This document shows, in pieces, positions 43,240-55,085 of a DNA stretch of 64,000 bases. This DNA is from Pomphorhynchus laevis (taxonomy: Eukaryota > Acanthocephala > Palaeacanthocephala > Echinorhynchida > Pomphorhynchidae): positions 18,793 through 82,792 of the forward strand of contig WNNJ02001556.1 of NCBI GenBank assembly GCA_012934845.2. Direction: 5' to 3'. How positions within the stretch are numbered: the first letter of the stretch is position 1; each line of letters opens with the position of its first letter. The notes beneath the pieces were generated by a model, which was given only the letters and a program-made list of their open reading frames with translations, ran no database searches and was not told where the DNA came from. A program made the translations under genes and the position numbers.

Positions 43240-44070
43240 ACATAAACGTGTAGCTTATGATCGATCAAGTTGCGTGATATTCGCTAATATACCTGAATCG
43301 AGTTCTGTCACTGTTCAATGTCGCTTAGACGACGATGTTACCTCTGTACGGTCAGTTATCTCAACTATGTTTAGTAAAGGGGAGGAAGAAATTGCTAAAA
43401 GACTTAAAGTCGAGAGACTATTTCGTATAGGTTGTCGTGAAGTGGGGGAATGCTAGATTGTTAAAATTGATTCTTAAATCACCAGAAGAAGCGCCGATTT
43501 TGCTCTCCCATGGCAAAATGTTAAAGGGTCGCAAAGTTCGGATACTTAAGGATCCATCGCGTAACGACCGTGAACGCCTCGCGAATGCCAAAAAAGAGAT
43601 AACTGAGCGTTTAGCCTCTGGAGAAATAAATCTATGTAAATGGAATTTTCAGGTGTGCCATCGCAGACCTTTTGTTTGCTGGAAACCCAACTGCCTTTCC
43701 GTGAATCAGGATCAATAGGAATGCTAATTGATTTTAAAAAAGTACGTCAATCATACGACTTGGTAAATGTGTGTGACCGCTCGTTTAAGGTTGGTTTTTG
43801 GAATTTGCGAAGCTTACTTTGCAATTTAGGCGAATTTCGCTGCTATATGACGACATCAAATTACCATGTTTTTGCAATTTCTGAAACTTGGCTTCACGAG
43901 TATACCATTGAAAATATATTGGACGTAGATGGTTATCGTATCATTCGTGTAGACAAGCGTCGCAACGTAGAAGTGGAGGAGTCGCTTTATATATTAAATC
44001 CAACATCATTGTTGATAACATAACGCAGTACTTTAATCCATGTGGAACTTGTGAACTCGTATTTGCAAGT
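43240..44070 (+). mobile_element. CR1/Jockey-group LINE A7 fragment (ORF1 end + endonuclease start)
   Basis: Plus strand. ORF1 C-terminal half in two overlapping frames (43274-43456 CVIFANIPESSSVTV-like, ERLFRIG; 43437-43718 RLLKLILKSPEEAP, ILKDPSRNDRERLANAK) and the first part of ORF2 (43640-44023: FWNLRSLLCNLGEF, FAISETWLHEY). Truncated on both sides; followed at about 44139 by a family-2 RT fragment. Confidence 0.75.
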
Positions 44071-44138
44071 ATATCAGTAACGCATAAGCAGTTCACCCTT
44101 GGTGAACTGCTTGGTGTAAACTGCCAATGGAATATCGA

Positions 44139-45166
44139 ATATACTCTGCTCCCCTTTCAAGCTAGGAGGAATAGGGATCGCCAACCCATTATTTACCGCT
44201 CATATTGAGAAAACATCATCAAGAATGCTTCTATCGACTTATGATGGAGACTCTTTAGGTGATAGTCTACGCGAAAAGCAAAACACAGTACTTCATGAAA
44301 TTACGCGATTCCGAAATCAATCACATCTAGATCGTGTATCAAAAATACAAACCGACCTAGCTCCCTCCCTACAAAACACCATCAAACATGCGGCACATCT
44401 TGGTGCCTCATCGTGGCTAAGTGCCTTACCGCTAAAACACGAGAAATTTTATCTATCCATCAATGAATTCACCGATGCAATCAACGCACGATATGGAAAC
44501 TTGGATCAAGGTCTTGATAAGCGATTGTGTAACTGCGGGTCGAAAATAACATTAGCGCACGCACTATCATGCAATTATGGAGCACTACCGATCATCCGAC
44601 ATAATGCAGTCCGGGATACAATAGCAAGTGCTCTGAGCTTAGTTGGCCACAATGTCGGAATTGAACCGGAGTTAATGTATGTTCCTGATAATATTACCTT
44701 TGAAAACTCAGCGACAACGAACAATCAATGTGCACGGCTAGCTATAGTATGCTCTGGTGTTTACGGTTCTCGATTCGAGCGAACGTTCTACGACGTTAAT
44801 GTATTTTCAACACAAGCTCAATCAAACATTACTCGTGCACCTGAATCGGCCTTCGAGTACAACGAAAACTGGAAAAAATCGAAGTACAGTGAACGAGTGC
44901 GAAGAATTGAAAACAGTTCATTTGTTCCATTAGTCTTTTCAACAGCAGGAGGATTTGGCAAAGAAGCTAGCATGTTAGTGAAAACAATTGCATCGACGCT
45001 AGCACAAAAAGGACCCTTAAGTTACAGTGATTTAGCAGTGAAACTTAAGAGAAAGATCAGCTTCGAAATCGCTCGGTCAATATCTGCTAGTTTGCGAAGT
45101 CCACGCTCATCCCGTTGTAAGCCACAGCGTTTAGGCGAGCGAGCAGTATTACAAACAGAACAGTAA
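44139..45166 (+). pseudogene. Family-2 RT gene, C-terminal third (CCHC + nuclease-like)
   Basis: Begins near SPFKLGGIGIANP (44145) and is open from 44225 to 45166 (313 aa). Blocks: GASSWLSALPLKHEKFY, FTDAINARYG, CCHC finger CNCGSKITLAHALSC, IRHNAVRDTIAS, a nuclease-like core CARLAIVCSGVYGSRF plus FYDVNVF, then KYSERVRRIENSSFVPLVF and KISFEIARSISASLR. In relatives as I remember them the core reads ARLD; here the acid is alanine, so this copy may have lost a catalytic residue. The RT part is missing. Long open frame despite truncation suggests a recent copy. Confidence 0.7.
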
Positions 45167-45763
45167 CAAATAGGACTATTTTAATTGCTTTTTTCAGATT
45201 GAATTATCCTTGTTTATGGTGTGCCCACGTGCCACCGAAATATTGGATAAAAATTGTATAATAAATGATAATGTCTCTTAGTCTTTAGTAGGGTCTGATA
45301 TGTAATCATCGATCGAGAGAAGTGTTGAGTGATTATTATTGAATTTATAGATGAAAAAATGTATGAGTAAATTTTTTATTTTGAAAAATTTTATTTAAAA
45401 ATTAATGATCTTTTAGTAAAAAAATCAATGTATAAATATAAAATTTTTAAATTATACTTTAATTAACGATTAAATTATTATTTAATTTCAAAGACTTGAA
45501 TGGTTACCAATGAGTAATTTTTGATAACTGACACCAATTAAGATGAACATACAATAGGTGTTTGACAAAGTTTGTGTATTAAAAATAGAAATCTTTCTTA
45601 AAAGTACCAGATCTACCGCAAGTTCCTGTTAAAAATTAGTTTCAATTAAAAGTCATAACGAGAGAATAGAAGAATGATATTTAGTGTTTACAAAATATTA
45701 AGCTATCAAATCTCTAAGGTATATGATTATAATAAGTAGCTATCTAAAATATCCGTGTATAGT
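45167..45763. other. Intergenic, AT-rich
   Basis: Between the family-2 fragment and the 3' end of the Rab-like gene. Includes the 3' UTR of the latter; nothing else recognised. Confidence 0.4.
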
Positions 45764-46466
45764 TTAGCAATAGGAACAGAACTGTCCGCTTGTGTCATCG
45801 GATCGCGATTGTGGCAAGCCACCAGAGACACTTTTGTTGTTGGAGAATGAGTTCAATACGGGATTTAGAAATAATTCAGCTGCAGTGTTTTTGAACATTG
45901 TAACTACGTCATTTTTGTTTTTCGAGGAAACTCGATAATAACGCCATCTTGGATTGTTAAATAGAAAATGGTCAATATCGTCGCGTACGGTTTCTCGCTC
46001 ATTGGGACCTGAAATTATTTTGTTGTCACTGGCTAAGATCAGATCATACTTTGCTTCCACTAATACATACAATGCGTTCTCAGAAGCTGTCTTTTCTGCA
46101 TCTTCAATCCAACCGTAAATTGATTGAAATGTCTCCGGACGTTTGCAGTCAAAGACAAACATTATACATGAGGCATTTCGGTAAAAATTAGGGGTGATGT
46201 ATTTAGCAAAATTCTCTTGGCCAGCAGTGTCCCAAATATGAAGCTTTATATATAAGATAAAGTAAATAATCTTAAAACTACTTTACAAATACCTTAACAG
46301 TTGTGTCTTCAACTTTGAATGATTTCCGAAAGAAATCAACACCAACAGTTGTATCGGCGTTGTCAATAAACACGTTTTTCACAAGTCGATTTAACATGCA
46401 TGTTTTACCTGTCGCTGCATCTCCAACCACAACAATTTTATATTCATAACACATTTCTCGTACCAT
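45764..46466 (-). CDS. Rab-like small GTPase (2 exons)
   Basis: Exons 46293-46466 and 45764-46243 with a 49-bp GT-AG intron give 217 aa. G1 GDAATGKT (15-22), switch I DTTVGVDF, G3 WDTAGQE (62-68), a G5-like SSK (164-166) and a C-terminal CSYC that could be prenylated. The G4 motif, normally NKxD for guanine specificity, reads AKYD (122-125) and the segment after it is unusual, so nucleotide binding may be altered. Rab family by TTVGVDF and WDTAGQE; subfamily not assigned. Acts in membrane traffic if functional. Neighbours are transposon debris, which could mean a duplicated, drifting paralogue. Confidence 0.85.
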
Positions 46467-46699
46467 ATTTAAAGAAGAATAAATTTCTGATATCTAAGAT
46501 ATTAAAAAAAATATTTTTCAAATATTTTTCAAATATTTTTTGAAAATAAATATTTGCTATAAATTTAAAATATTGTTTCTAAACTTAGAAAATTATCTTG
46601 GATGGAAGGGCAATAGCCCTTGTACAAAAGATTAAATAATAAATTAGAATGGAGAACGTTTGTCTTCTTCGTAGAGAAATGTCATTCTTTTAGCAAGAC

Positions 46700-47075
46700 T
46701 GGTTGCTACAACCAGCCTACCATTTTCTTGCCCTTTGAAGCCGTCGCCAAAATGCTGACAGCATTTCCACGTTGGATGGTGATGCTAACGTTTTGTAGGA
46801 GGTATGAAGTAGCACGTGAATCCCCGGTAACGTGCTTCAATCTTTTTCCTATCTCCTTAACAAGAGCCAACTCGGAAGAGCCCAGTGATCCATAAGTCTT
46901 TACTCCAAAGGGGCAAAATATGTGGGACATAATCAAGTCGGCATATTTCAGCCGTTTTAGCACTTCGGCATATGAAGCTGCTTCGCCCGCTCCTCTGGCT
47001 GCGTTCCTAACATTGTTGCTGCGAGGGTGTCCATTCAGGTGGCGTCTTCCATCAAACATTTCCCTTCATGCCAAG
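46700..47075 (-). pseudogene. Family-1 RT gene, C-terminal fragment
   Basis: Frame 46706-47059: EAASYAEVLKRLKYADL, HIFCPFGVKTYGSLG, GKRLKHVTGDSRATSYL, VSITIQRGNAVSIL. The last block matches ARLFQRISIALMRGNA at the end of the RT in the TIR element. Relatives carry a KRPDG-type nuclease motif just upstream; only faint traces are seen here. Lies upstream of the Rab-like gene on the same strand. Confidence 0.6.
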
Positions 47076-47109
47076 GGAAAACGGTGACTCCATCAGAACG
47101 TCGACCGTC

Positions 47110-47835
47110 CTATCTGCATCGTTGGATGGCTCTAGAATTAATTAATTAATAATTAGTTATTAATCATTACAAATTAAAAATTAATCATTTATTAATGATT
47201 TAATGTAGATAAATATACATTTTATCCACATGAAAATGAAACATATTAACACAATATCGATTATTTGTATAATATTACTTATTAATAAATTATTAAGAGA
47301 TATACATTTTATCTAAAACGGATAAGATATCTTAAATCTACGTTAATGTATCATATTAACTCAAAATCGATTATTAATATAATCAATATAAATATTAATT
47401 AATTAAATATTAATATTGATAAATATACATTTTATCTTGGATTAAAGTGGCATTCAGAAAAAAATGGTTGTCAAAATTTCAATAGTAACAATCACTGCAC
47501 AGGCATATCAACTTAAAATTAACGTTTAATAATAATTTCATGTAGATAAAATATATTTTATCTACATGAAAATGAAGCATATTAACACAATAAATAAATA
47601 ATAAATAATAATTTGTAATAAATAATAATTTATAATAAATATAAACTACTAATTATTTACTAATTATTAATGGGATAAATATAAATTTTATTCCAAAATT
47701 GGTTATTAATAAAGAATTATAATTAGTATAAATATTTATTATTAATTAATATTAATGTAGATAAATATGCATTTTATTATCAATTTATTTATATATTAAT
47801 ATTATTTTTATCGATTTTTTCTTCAAGTATACGTT
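47110..47835. other. AT-rich low-complexity DNA
   Basis: Long runs of TAATAAT/ATTAATT with recurring tagataaatatacattttatc-type phrases (about 47205, 47296, 47423, 47544, 47758), a degenerate dispersed repeat. No coding seen. Confidence 0.5.
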
Positions 47836-47839
47836 TGAT

Positions 47840-48330
47840 CAGATAAATATGCGATCTTATTTTCGTAGAAAAGCTTACATTTATCACGTAGAAGAGAGTG
47901 ATGGAAGCGCCGAAGCTTCATCACTAATATCACTACAATTGATAGTGATATTAACAGTGATGAGAAAATGATCGGATAAGCCAGGATGTGAGATTGTAGA
48001 GGAAGCGTATGCAATGAGACTTTTGGGAAAAGCGATGATATCAAGAACGCCACCTAGAATGTGTGTGGAGATGTTTGTTAGTAAATGAAGGATAATGACG
48101 GACAGAAGCCTTACAAGTTTTACGGAATATAAATCAGAGGACGATCAAGATAGATATTGAAATCACCAAGGACAATTAAAGGTAAAGAAGAAAGTGAACG
48201 GTTTGATAGTAGATCGGCGAGTTCATTGAAACATAGGCAAGACGGTGGAGAGAAATCTGGGCGTTTGATGATTGCAAGTTTAATAGATTGCAAGTACAAA
48301 AAATTTAAACAGCTTAAACACACATTACTT
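47840..48330 (-). mobile_element. L2-like LINE B5, endonuclease fragment
   Basis: Minus strand. 48120-48323 reads FNELADLLSNRSLSSLP and VLGDFNIYLDRP; about 47900-48060 reads GGVLDIIAFPKS and GLSDHFLIT. Truncated at both sides. Confidence 0.75.
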
Positions 48331-48571
48331 ACATTTGAGATCTAAAGTAAATACAAATCGAAAATAAAAGTCAAAGGAGTTTGAAAATAAATTTAAAAAC
48401 AAAAGAAGTTTAAACGAACGAAAGAAGTTAAAACTTATAGAATCACAAAAAAATCAAACAAACGATTATAAAAGAAGAACGAAAGAAGTTAAAACTTACA
48501 GAATCGAAAATAAAAGTCCAAGGAATTTGAAAACAGATTATTCGCTCTAACATACATACAGTAAAAAACAT

Positions 48572-49876
48572 ATGATGACAAGAGGTCGGCCACTTAAAGC
48601 AGCTGTTGTTCCTTCTAAGCGAGATGATGACAGTGAGCGTTCAGTAAGACAACATGAAAGCCGGTCCAAAGACGAGCAAGCCTTGCAGGCCAATTCTGTT
48701 GATATCTTCCAGGACATATCATCTACAGACGGAAGTAGTCACCGTGACATTAAATGTTCTAATTCACAATGTTCTGTTTGGAACACTGTGTGGATACCAC
48801 GTCAACCACCTGTCAATTTCCTTTATAAAGATTTTATTTGTGGATTTTGCGCAGCTACTTTACAGACAAACATTCTCGAACTTCAGAGACAAGTATGTTC
48901 GTTGCTATCGGGTAACAGGCTACTATCACCAAATAGTTCATATGCCCAGCTAGACTCAGTGTCACGTCATGTTCCAAATCGTTCTACAAGCCAATCAAAT
49001 GATAATGTTCGACATACTGTTTGCAACCAATCGATTTTTTGTGATGACATTCCCGGATAAGATCAAAATATGCCTATGAATATTGGCGAACAGACGGTTT
49101 CGGTTAACAATGGTGTGCCTCTTGTAATACGACCGACCAGTTATATGACTGAAACGGCTATAAACAACGACAAAACTCTGCATACCCGGTCATTTGATAG
49201 ATCGCAAACTCCCGCAATTCGTATAAACCAACTATCTCATAACACGCAACCTGTTAAGGTAGATTGTATTAGTGATTTTCACGAAAAGCACAATCGTACC
49301 CTTGTACATAGTACTGATCGATCAAACAGACCCCGTTCAAATGCTGCTTGTGATAGAAACAAATGCATTTTAATTGCTAACATTAAGGAGTCCGATGCCC
49401 TAAACAATCAGGCCAGACTTGATGATGACTTAATACATGTCAGATCCATTCTAACGACTGTCTTAAATGGATCATCATCTTGTGAAGCTGTGAGAGATAT
49501 GCGTCTCAAAGCTGTCTTCCGGCTAGGTCGTGCTCCTTCGTCCGTCAACGATCGACCACGCCTCCTCAAAATTGTGTTTACTTCATGTGAAATTGTGCAG
49601 CTCATACATCGTAACTCATTTCACCTGAAAGGTTCCGGCACCCGTATTCTTAGAGACCTGGACCCCGCTGATCGTACACGTTTATCAATGGCAAAATCAG
49701 AACTAGCTCAAAGACTAGCACATGTTGAAAACAACCTAACAATTCAGAATTTTCAGGTAGTGCGGCGGCGCCTCCACATTCGTTGGCAAGGTCTATTGAA
49801 CAAAGCAAATATTGCTTCCCAGCGTGCTCCGACGCCGACCGCATGCCTACAGAGTGCATCTACCAAAATTTCATAA
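48572..49876 (+). pseudogene. LINE A5 ORF1
   Basis: 435 codons in one phase with a single TAA at 49058-49060. Finger: IKCSNSQCSVWNTVW then FICGFC. RRM-like half: CILIANIKESDALN, DDLIHVRSILTTVL, AVFRLGRAPSSVNDRPRLL, RILRDLDPADRTRL, LTIQNFQVVRRR. Same architecture as A2 ORF1. Confidence 0.85.
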
Positions 49877-52743
49877 GAAACTCTATTGCCTTGTTCAAGT
49901 CGGGAACTCAAAAGAGTTCGTCATCTAAATGTACAATAAATAAAGCTTCCCACCAAATTCTATACTCTAATGTGCGTAGTGTGTTAAATAAAATTGATGA
50001 GATTGGATTACTGATTCACGATTATCAACCGATAATTGCAGCTTTTACGGAATCGTGGCTAAACCTTTCTATCTCCGATAATGAAATTTTGTTAAAAGGA
50101 TATAATGCGTGCCGCAGCGATAGAATAGCTAAACAGGGTGGTGGTATATTACTATATATACGTGACACAATAAAGTTCCGTGAAGTAGAAACTTTTAACG
50201 GCCTCCTAACTTCTAACGAACTTTTAGCGGTCAGATTATACCGGCCATTCTCCTTGATACTTTTAGTCGTTTACCGCAGCCATTCTCCTGATCATCGTGC
50301 AACGTTTATACCAGCTATCGGACCCTAATAAGCCAATATTGGTTGTTGGTGACTTTAACATGCCTACAATAGATTGGAATACATACAGTTTTAATTCGCC
50401 TTCTGACTTTGGTTCGATTGTGTTACTTCAAACAATCAATGATCTATACCTTATCCAACATGTAAATGGATTTACCAGAATATCTTCTACGTCTCGTTCT
50501 CTTCTTGATCTGGTTTTGTCTGCTCCAGGACATATTGTCACTAGCGTTAATCACTTGGATCCAGTTGGTTGTTCTGATCATGTCACCTTATTAATAGATC
50601 TTGGACTTAGTATCCCTATCTATAATTCCTTTGTTAATAGATTCAACCCTTTTAAAGCCGACTACAACAAAATAAAGGAGTTCCTTTCTACCGTTTCGTG
50701 GCCTGATGCTTATACTGTGGGTATTGATTCCGCCTGGCTGTTTTTCAAAGACACCTTGTATTCAGTACTTACCCGCTACGCCCCAATTGTACGTCAAACT
50801 GACGTCGGCTTATCTCCTCGTTGGTTTAATCGAGAACTCAAACAAGCACTGGCTCAACGACGCAAGGCATATTGTAATTATAAAGCAGGTAACTCTAGTT
50901 TTGAGCAATACCGACAGTATAGAAACAGGGTAACATCCTTGAAGAGACGTACGAGAGTAATCTTTGAAAAGAAATTATCCCAACGATGTCGTCGTGATCC
51001 TGGCTCACTCTTCAAATACATTTCATCAAGAAAACGTATAGCTAACACTTTCTCCTCTATTCTCGATAGCCAAGGTGATTTGGTATTGGACTCAAAGGAA
51101 ATTGCGAATGTATTCGGCACACACTTCACATAGCTGAATTCGTCACTGAATGCTTCACCGCAAATAACTGACAGTTTGTATTGTTTGGTAGCTAATACTA
51201 CTTCTGACCTTGATAACTTCATTAGACCTGACTTAGTGTACAGCGAGTTGTCCCGTCTGAAATGCACATTAAGTGCTGGTTCGGATCTATTGCCGTCAGC
51301 ATATCTTCGCAACCTAGCTGACCTCATATACCTACCTCTATATAATAACTTATGTGCAACACTCGTGCTAGGAAAGATTCCCTCAGACTGGAAGCGCTCT
51401 ATTATCTGCCCAATATTAAAACAGGGGTCTCGTTCTGACATCTGTAACTACAGACCGATTAGCCTCACATGTGTCTGCTGTCGCGTACTGGAACGCTTAC
51501 TTCTGCGAAAAGTCACCACTCACCTAGAAACGAACCATATTCTAGCCCCTGAACAACATGGTTTTCGGAAAAATCATTCAACGCTAACGAATTTGTTGTT
51601 ATCACACGATAGCTGGACCAGATATTATGATTCTGGTATTCCGGTTGACGCCATCTTCTTCGACTTCTCTTAGGCATTTGGTACAGTCCTTTATGCTAAT
51701 TTAATTCAAAAACTGCGTAATATCAACCTTGATGAGTGTTTAGTTCGCTGGATTATTGAATTTCTGTCTGACCGTCATTGCTTCGTAAGGGTAAACGACG
51801 AATTATCTGATCGCTTCCCTACAAATCTTGGAGTACCTCAGGGAACTATACTCGGTCCAGTTCTTTTCAGCATATACATTAACGACCTCATTCCTAAACT
51901 TAGATCTGAGTGTGTTCTTTATGCTGATGATTTAAAAATTTGGCGCCCCATATTTTTGGACTCAGATGTTGACATCTTGCAGTATGATATTAACACCATA
52001 AATGACTGGTCGATTTTGAACGGGTTAAAATTCAATTTGAAAAAGTGTGCCTACATTTGTATATCAAGACGTCCGGCCGAGTCAGCTCATATTTATCATA
52101 TAAACAACAGTGTTATTCTTAGGACGAACTCATACAAGGATTTAGGTGTTTATGTATGTTCTAACTTATCGACACGTTTACATACTGACACTGCATGTTC
52201 CAAAGTGAGAAGAGTCATAGCCTGATTCGCCGAGCTCTTGTTCATATTGACATCTCATGCTTCAAAACAATCTCACAAGCACTTATTTTGAGCATCCTCC
52301 TATATGCTTCGCCGGCTTGTTACCCAATCACGTTACGAGAACGTTATAATCTAGAGTCTGTATTCCGATCAGCAACTTAAATGGTAAAAGCGGTTAGACA
52401 TATGGAATATCAAGATCGACTCTCGAGTTTGGGAATGAGATAGCTTCAGTATCTGCGCGACAAGGCGGACCTGTGTCTAGCCTGGTAGATTTTACACGAC
52501 AATCGACATCCACTCAGATTGCTAATGCATACGCGCGATATAACCTCACTTCGTGGCCATCAATTCATGCTAAAAACACAACGATTACGCTACAAACGAA
52601 CATCCCTATACTTCCAACGAATCGTTAATACTTGGAACCACCTTGCTGACTTAACAGTTGCATCCTCGAATCTGGCTTCTTTTAAACGAAATCTGGAGGA
52701 AGATCCCTTCTTGAAGACGAAGATCGAGTCAGAGAACATATGA
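49783..52743 (+). pseudogene. LINE A5 ORF2
   Basis: Endonuclease start in 49783-50328 (SNVRSVLNKIDEIG, AFTESWLNLS, GGGILLYI), frameshift near 50300, then one phase from 50297 to 52225 with TAGs at 51131 and 51671: VVGDFNMPTIDW, GCSDHVTLL, LPSAYLRNLAD, NYRPISLTCVCCRVLERL, FFDFS, GVPQGTILGPVLF, LYADDLKIW, YKDLGVYV. A second shift near 52215 leads to the C-terminus (SLIRRALVHIDI; three more stops; FQRIVNTWNHLADLTV). Confidence 0.85.
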
Positions 52744-52889
52744 ACAATAGAAAGTACACTCTACATTTTCATTTTCTACTTTTACTTTTTCTGATTGTGA
52801 CGCAACTTGTAATGAGCCTTGCTGCTCACTTTGTCGTGCATTGATCATAATAGGAAAAGGAAATAATGGTTTACCAATGAACTATTTAA

Positions 52890-53345
52890 ATGTAGTACAG
52901 GGTAAGGTAAAATCGATTTTTTCAATAGACGAAGAAATACGAGCGAAGGCGACGATTCCGCCATGCTTCGAAGTTGTTTATTTTGTTGAGACAATAGGGC
53001 GAGCGGAGTCAACAAGAGAAAAACCGAAGGAACGTAGACTGTGATTGCAAGTTCGCCAAAGTCAGTATGCTAAGATTCAGTGAGATATAAAAGATTTAAT
53101 TTTTGTGATGCGAAGAAATCGAGAAGTAAGTCAGTTTTGTGAAGAATCGAACAGTGTTAAGAATAACTTGACAAAAAGATCTTTTTGTTTCATAGTTAGC
53201 TAAAGAAGAAGGTGAGGAGGAGAGACAGGTCATTAACGGCCTGTCACGTGTATCAATAAGAGCTAGACAAAAATATCGTTTTGTTTCATTGTTGGCAAGA
53301 GAAGGAACTGAGGAGAAGAGATAGGTCATAAACGGATTCAAGAAT
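52890..53345 (-). mobile_element. L2-like LINE B6, endonuclease N-terminal fragment
   Basis: The plus strand parallels the B1 region 36420-36620 (gcgacgattccgccatg..., caaagtcagtatgctaagattc). Minus-strand coding is badly broken (VRFFTKLTYF). Contains a 110-bp near-duplicate pair (53160-53235 and 53245-53330: cttttgtttcat... aggtcat...aacgg). Confidence 0.65.
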
Positions 53346-53510
53346 AAATTTAAAGTTCGATGTTGCTGTAGCTAATCTGAAATCCTCAAATCATAATATA
53401 GGAATTCATCCGCATGCTAATATTTTTCCTCTGATATTATTTAATAATCTCAATTAATAGATACTATACCATGTATTTATTAATGTTATTCGTTATATTT
53501 TAGCACAATT

Positions 53511-54012
53511 TTCGCGAATTCTCCAAAATCCATCATCCTACCCATACAACCCATATTTAACTCCGTCGTTCGAGTGCTCTTTCGTCTCCGACGCTTTGAC
53601 CACACATCCACATATTTTGCCCAACTCTCTTGACCTACCATCCACATCCGCATCGAACTCCGCCTTCTTCTCGTAACTTTTCGTATCATCGCTGTCGGCT
53701 CCCTATCGTTTATCAACCTCCATTTATTGGACGACACCTGTCCCACCTGGCTATCGCTGCGTTCCCGTCATGCCATCTTACTCCACGTTCCCAATTACTC
53801 CAACAACTACGGTATCCGATCCTTCCTCGTCGCCGCTTCACTCGCCTAATATTAACTCCCTTTCGACGTCCGCCGCGCTCCCTCCTTTATCACATTCAAA
53901 GATCTCCTTCGTTCACACCTTCTCGACACATGATTTACATTTTTGTTTTGTTGTGGTCGTGTAAGCGTGCGCTGGCACGCATTTGCCACGTTAAAATAAA
54001 TATTTTTTTAAT
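53511..54012 (+). mobile_element. L2-like LINE B7, 3' fragment
   Basis: Plus strand RT C-terminus (RVLFRLRRFDHTSTYF near 53566) and 3' UTR with the hairpin GCGTGC-gctg-GCACGC (53965-53980), then aaaataaat and a T-run. Broken coding. Confidence 0.8.
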
Positions 54013-54360
54013 CTTGAATCAATTTTCTTTAATACAAGGGCATGTAATAGATAAATGTATAATATACATCCATGATCCTACAACATCAAAGACTGCCTTC
54101 CTAAATGCTATATTAATATAAAAAACAGTCCATGTGATTTTCTACTTGGACTAATCACTTGGTAAATTATTTAATTGGATAAATTATTATTTTACGAATT
54201 GTCATTAACCAGTCCGCACATTCGGTTTTGATAACAATACGATGAAATTAACGACGTAACTGCTAACGACATAACTGTTAACGACAAATATATGCAAAGA
54301 ACTGATGGGATGGTCGATTCCCACGTGGGTATTTAAGATTGAGTGATATCAGCAGATTAA
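54013..54360. other. Intergenic, nothing recognised
   Basis: AT-rich; contains short echoes acgacgtaactgctaacgac / acgacataactgttaacgac (54252-54285). Confidence 0.4.
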
Positions 54361-54439
54361 TTTGGTAAATTTGCTGAGTAAGATTTTTATAATACCGAAT
54401 AGGACCCATCGTTATAAATCGTCAGATGCTACAATTAAC

Positions 54440-54835
54440 AATTTGATTTACCAGCGACGAACTCTAATTCTAATTCTGATACAACGTCTGTTATTTAGTA
54501 CTCAGATCATATAAATGTTATTTATTTTAAATTTAAATTTTTTATTTTAACTTGATTTAAATTATAAAAAATCTTATATAACAATTATCGATTGTTTATA
54601 ATTATTTATTATTGTTTCATTATTGAAGTTTTATTTAGAAACTTTTTTATTTATAAATAATATAAAATACGTAGTTAGCTGATCTGATTCATTTGTATTA
54701 GAAACGATATCCACAAAAGCTCATAATTCTCAAAGCCAGTAGGTGCTTTTGCCATTATGGGCTTCAGTGGATATTATTTTCAACACAAATTGATAAGATC
54801 AGCCAATTGAGTCTACGTATTTTAAGCACTGAAGC
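54440..54835. repeat. Penelope-tail-like repeat with fold-back end
   Basis: 54466-54500 repeats the Penelope tail phrase (ctctaattct...gatacaacgtctgttattta), and about 170 bp on comes atacgtagttagctgatc, which is also found in inverted form at 54796-54825 (gatcagccaattgagtctacgtat). The same tail plus tagactcagttagct pair occurs at 41130-41265 and 55290-55445. Confidence 0.65.
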
Positions 54836-54984
54836 CTATAATTCTCAAAGCCAGTAAGAGTAGCATAGTTTAAGCAAATATTTTATTTATTAGGTTTAAG
54901 AAATGTAATAAAGCATTCAATGCTAAATTGATAGTCAAGTAACCGTTGGAATCAAGAAACAAGCATTTCGGCGACAAGGAGTTC

Positions 54985-55085
54985 AGCAGAAACAGTAACA
55001 GGACCGAAAAATGAAATGTAGGCGTGGGCTCACTGCTGATGAGGTCCACCCACGCTGATTGTAGTGTACAGTGATGCTGATATGA
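54985..55085 (+). ncRNA. Diverged hammerhead-like tail with covarying helices
   Basis: ggaccGAAAA (55001), gcgtggg (55022-55028), tcactg (55030-55035), CTGATGA (55036-55042), ggtcc (55043-55047), cccacgc, GTA (55066-55068), cagtga (55069-55074). Same order as in the 23-31 kb array, but each helix has different bases that still pair: ggacc/ggtcc, gcgtggg/cccacgc, tcactg/cagtga. The pol III-like boxes are mostly lost (only ggagttcagcag remains). Confidence 0.6.

Larger units (their letters stand above)
48350..52850 (+). mobile_element. CR1/Jockey-group LINE A5, full length but decayed
   Basis: Plus strand: 5' UTR with repeated gaaagaagttaaaac phrases (48420-48520), ORF1 (48572-49876), ORF2 (49783-52745), 3' UTR with GAGC/GCTC hairpin (52814-52828) and a short ataata end. 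ORF1/ORF2 overlap by about 94 nt. One stop in ORF1; one frameshift, then several stops and another shift in ORF2. Confidence 0.85.
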
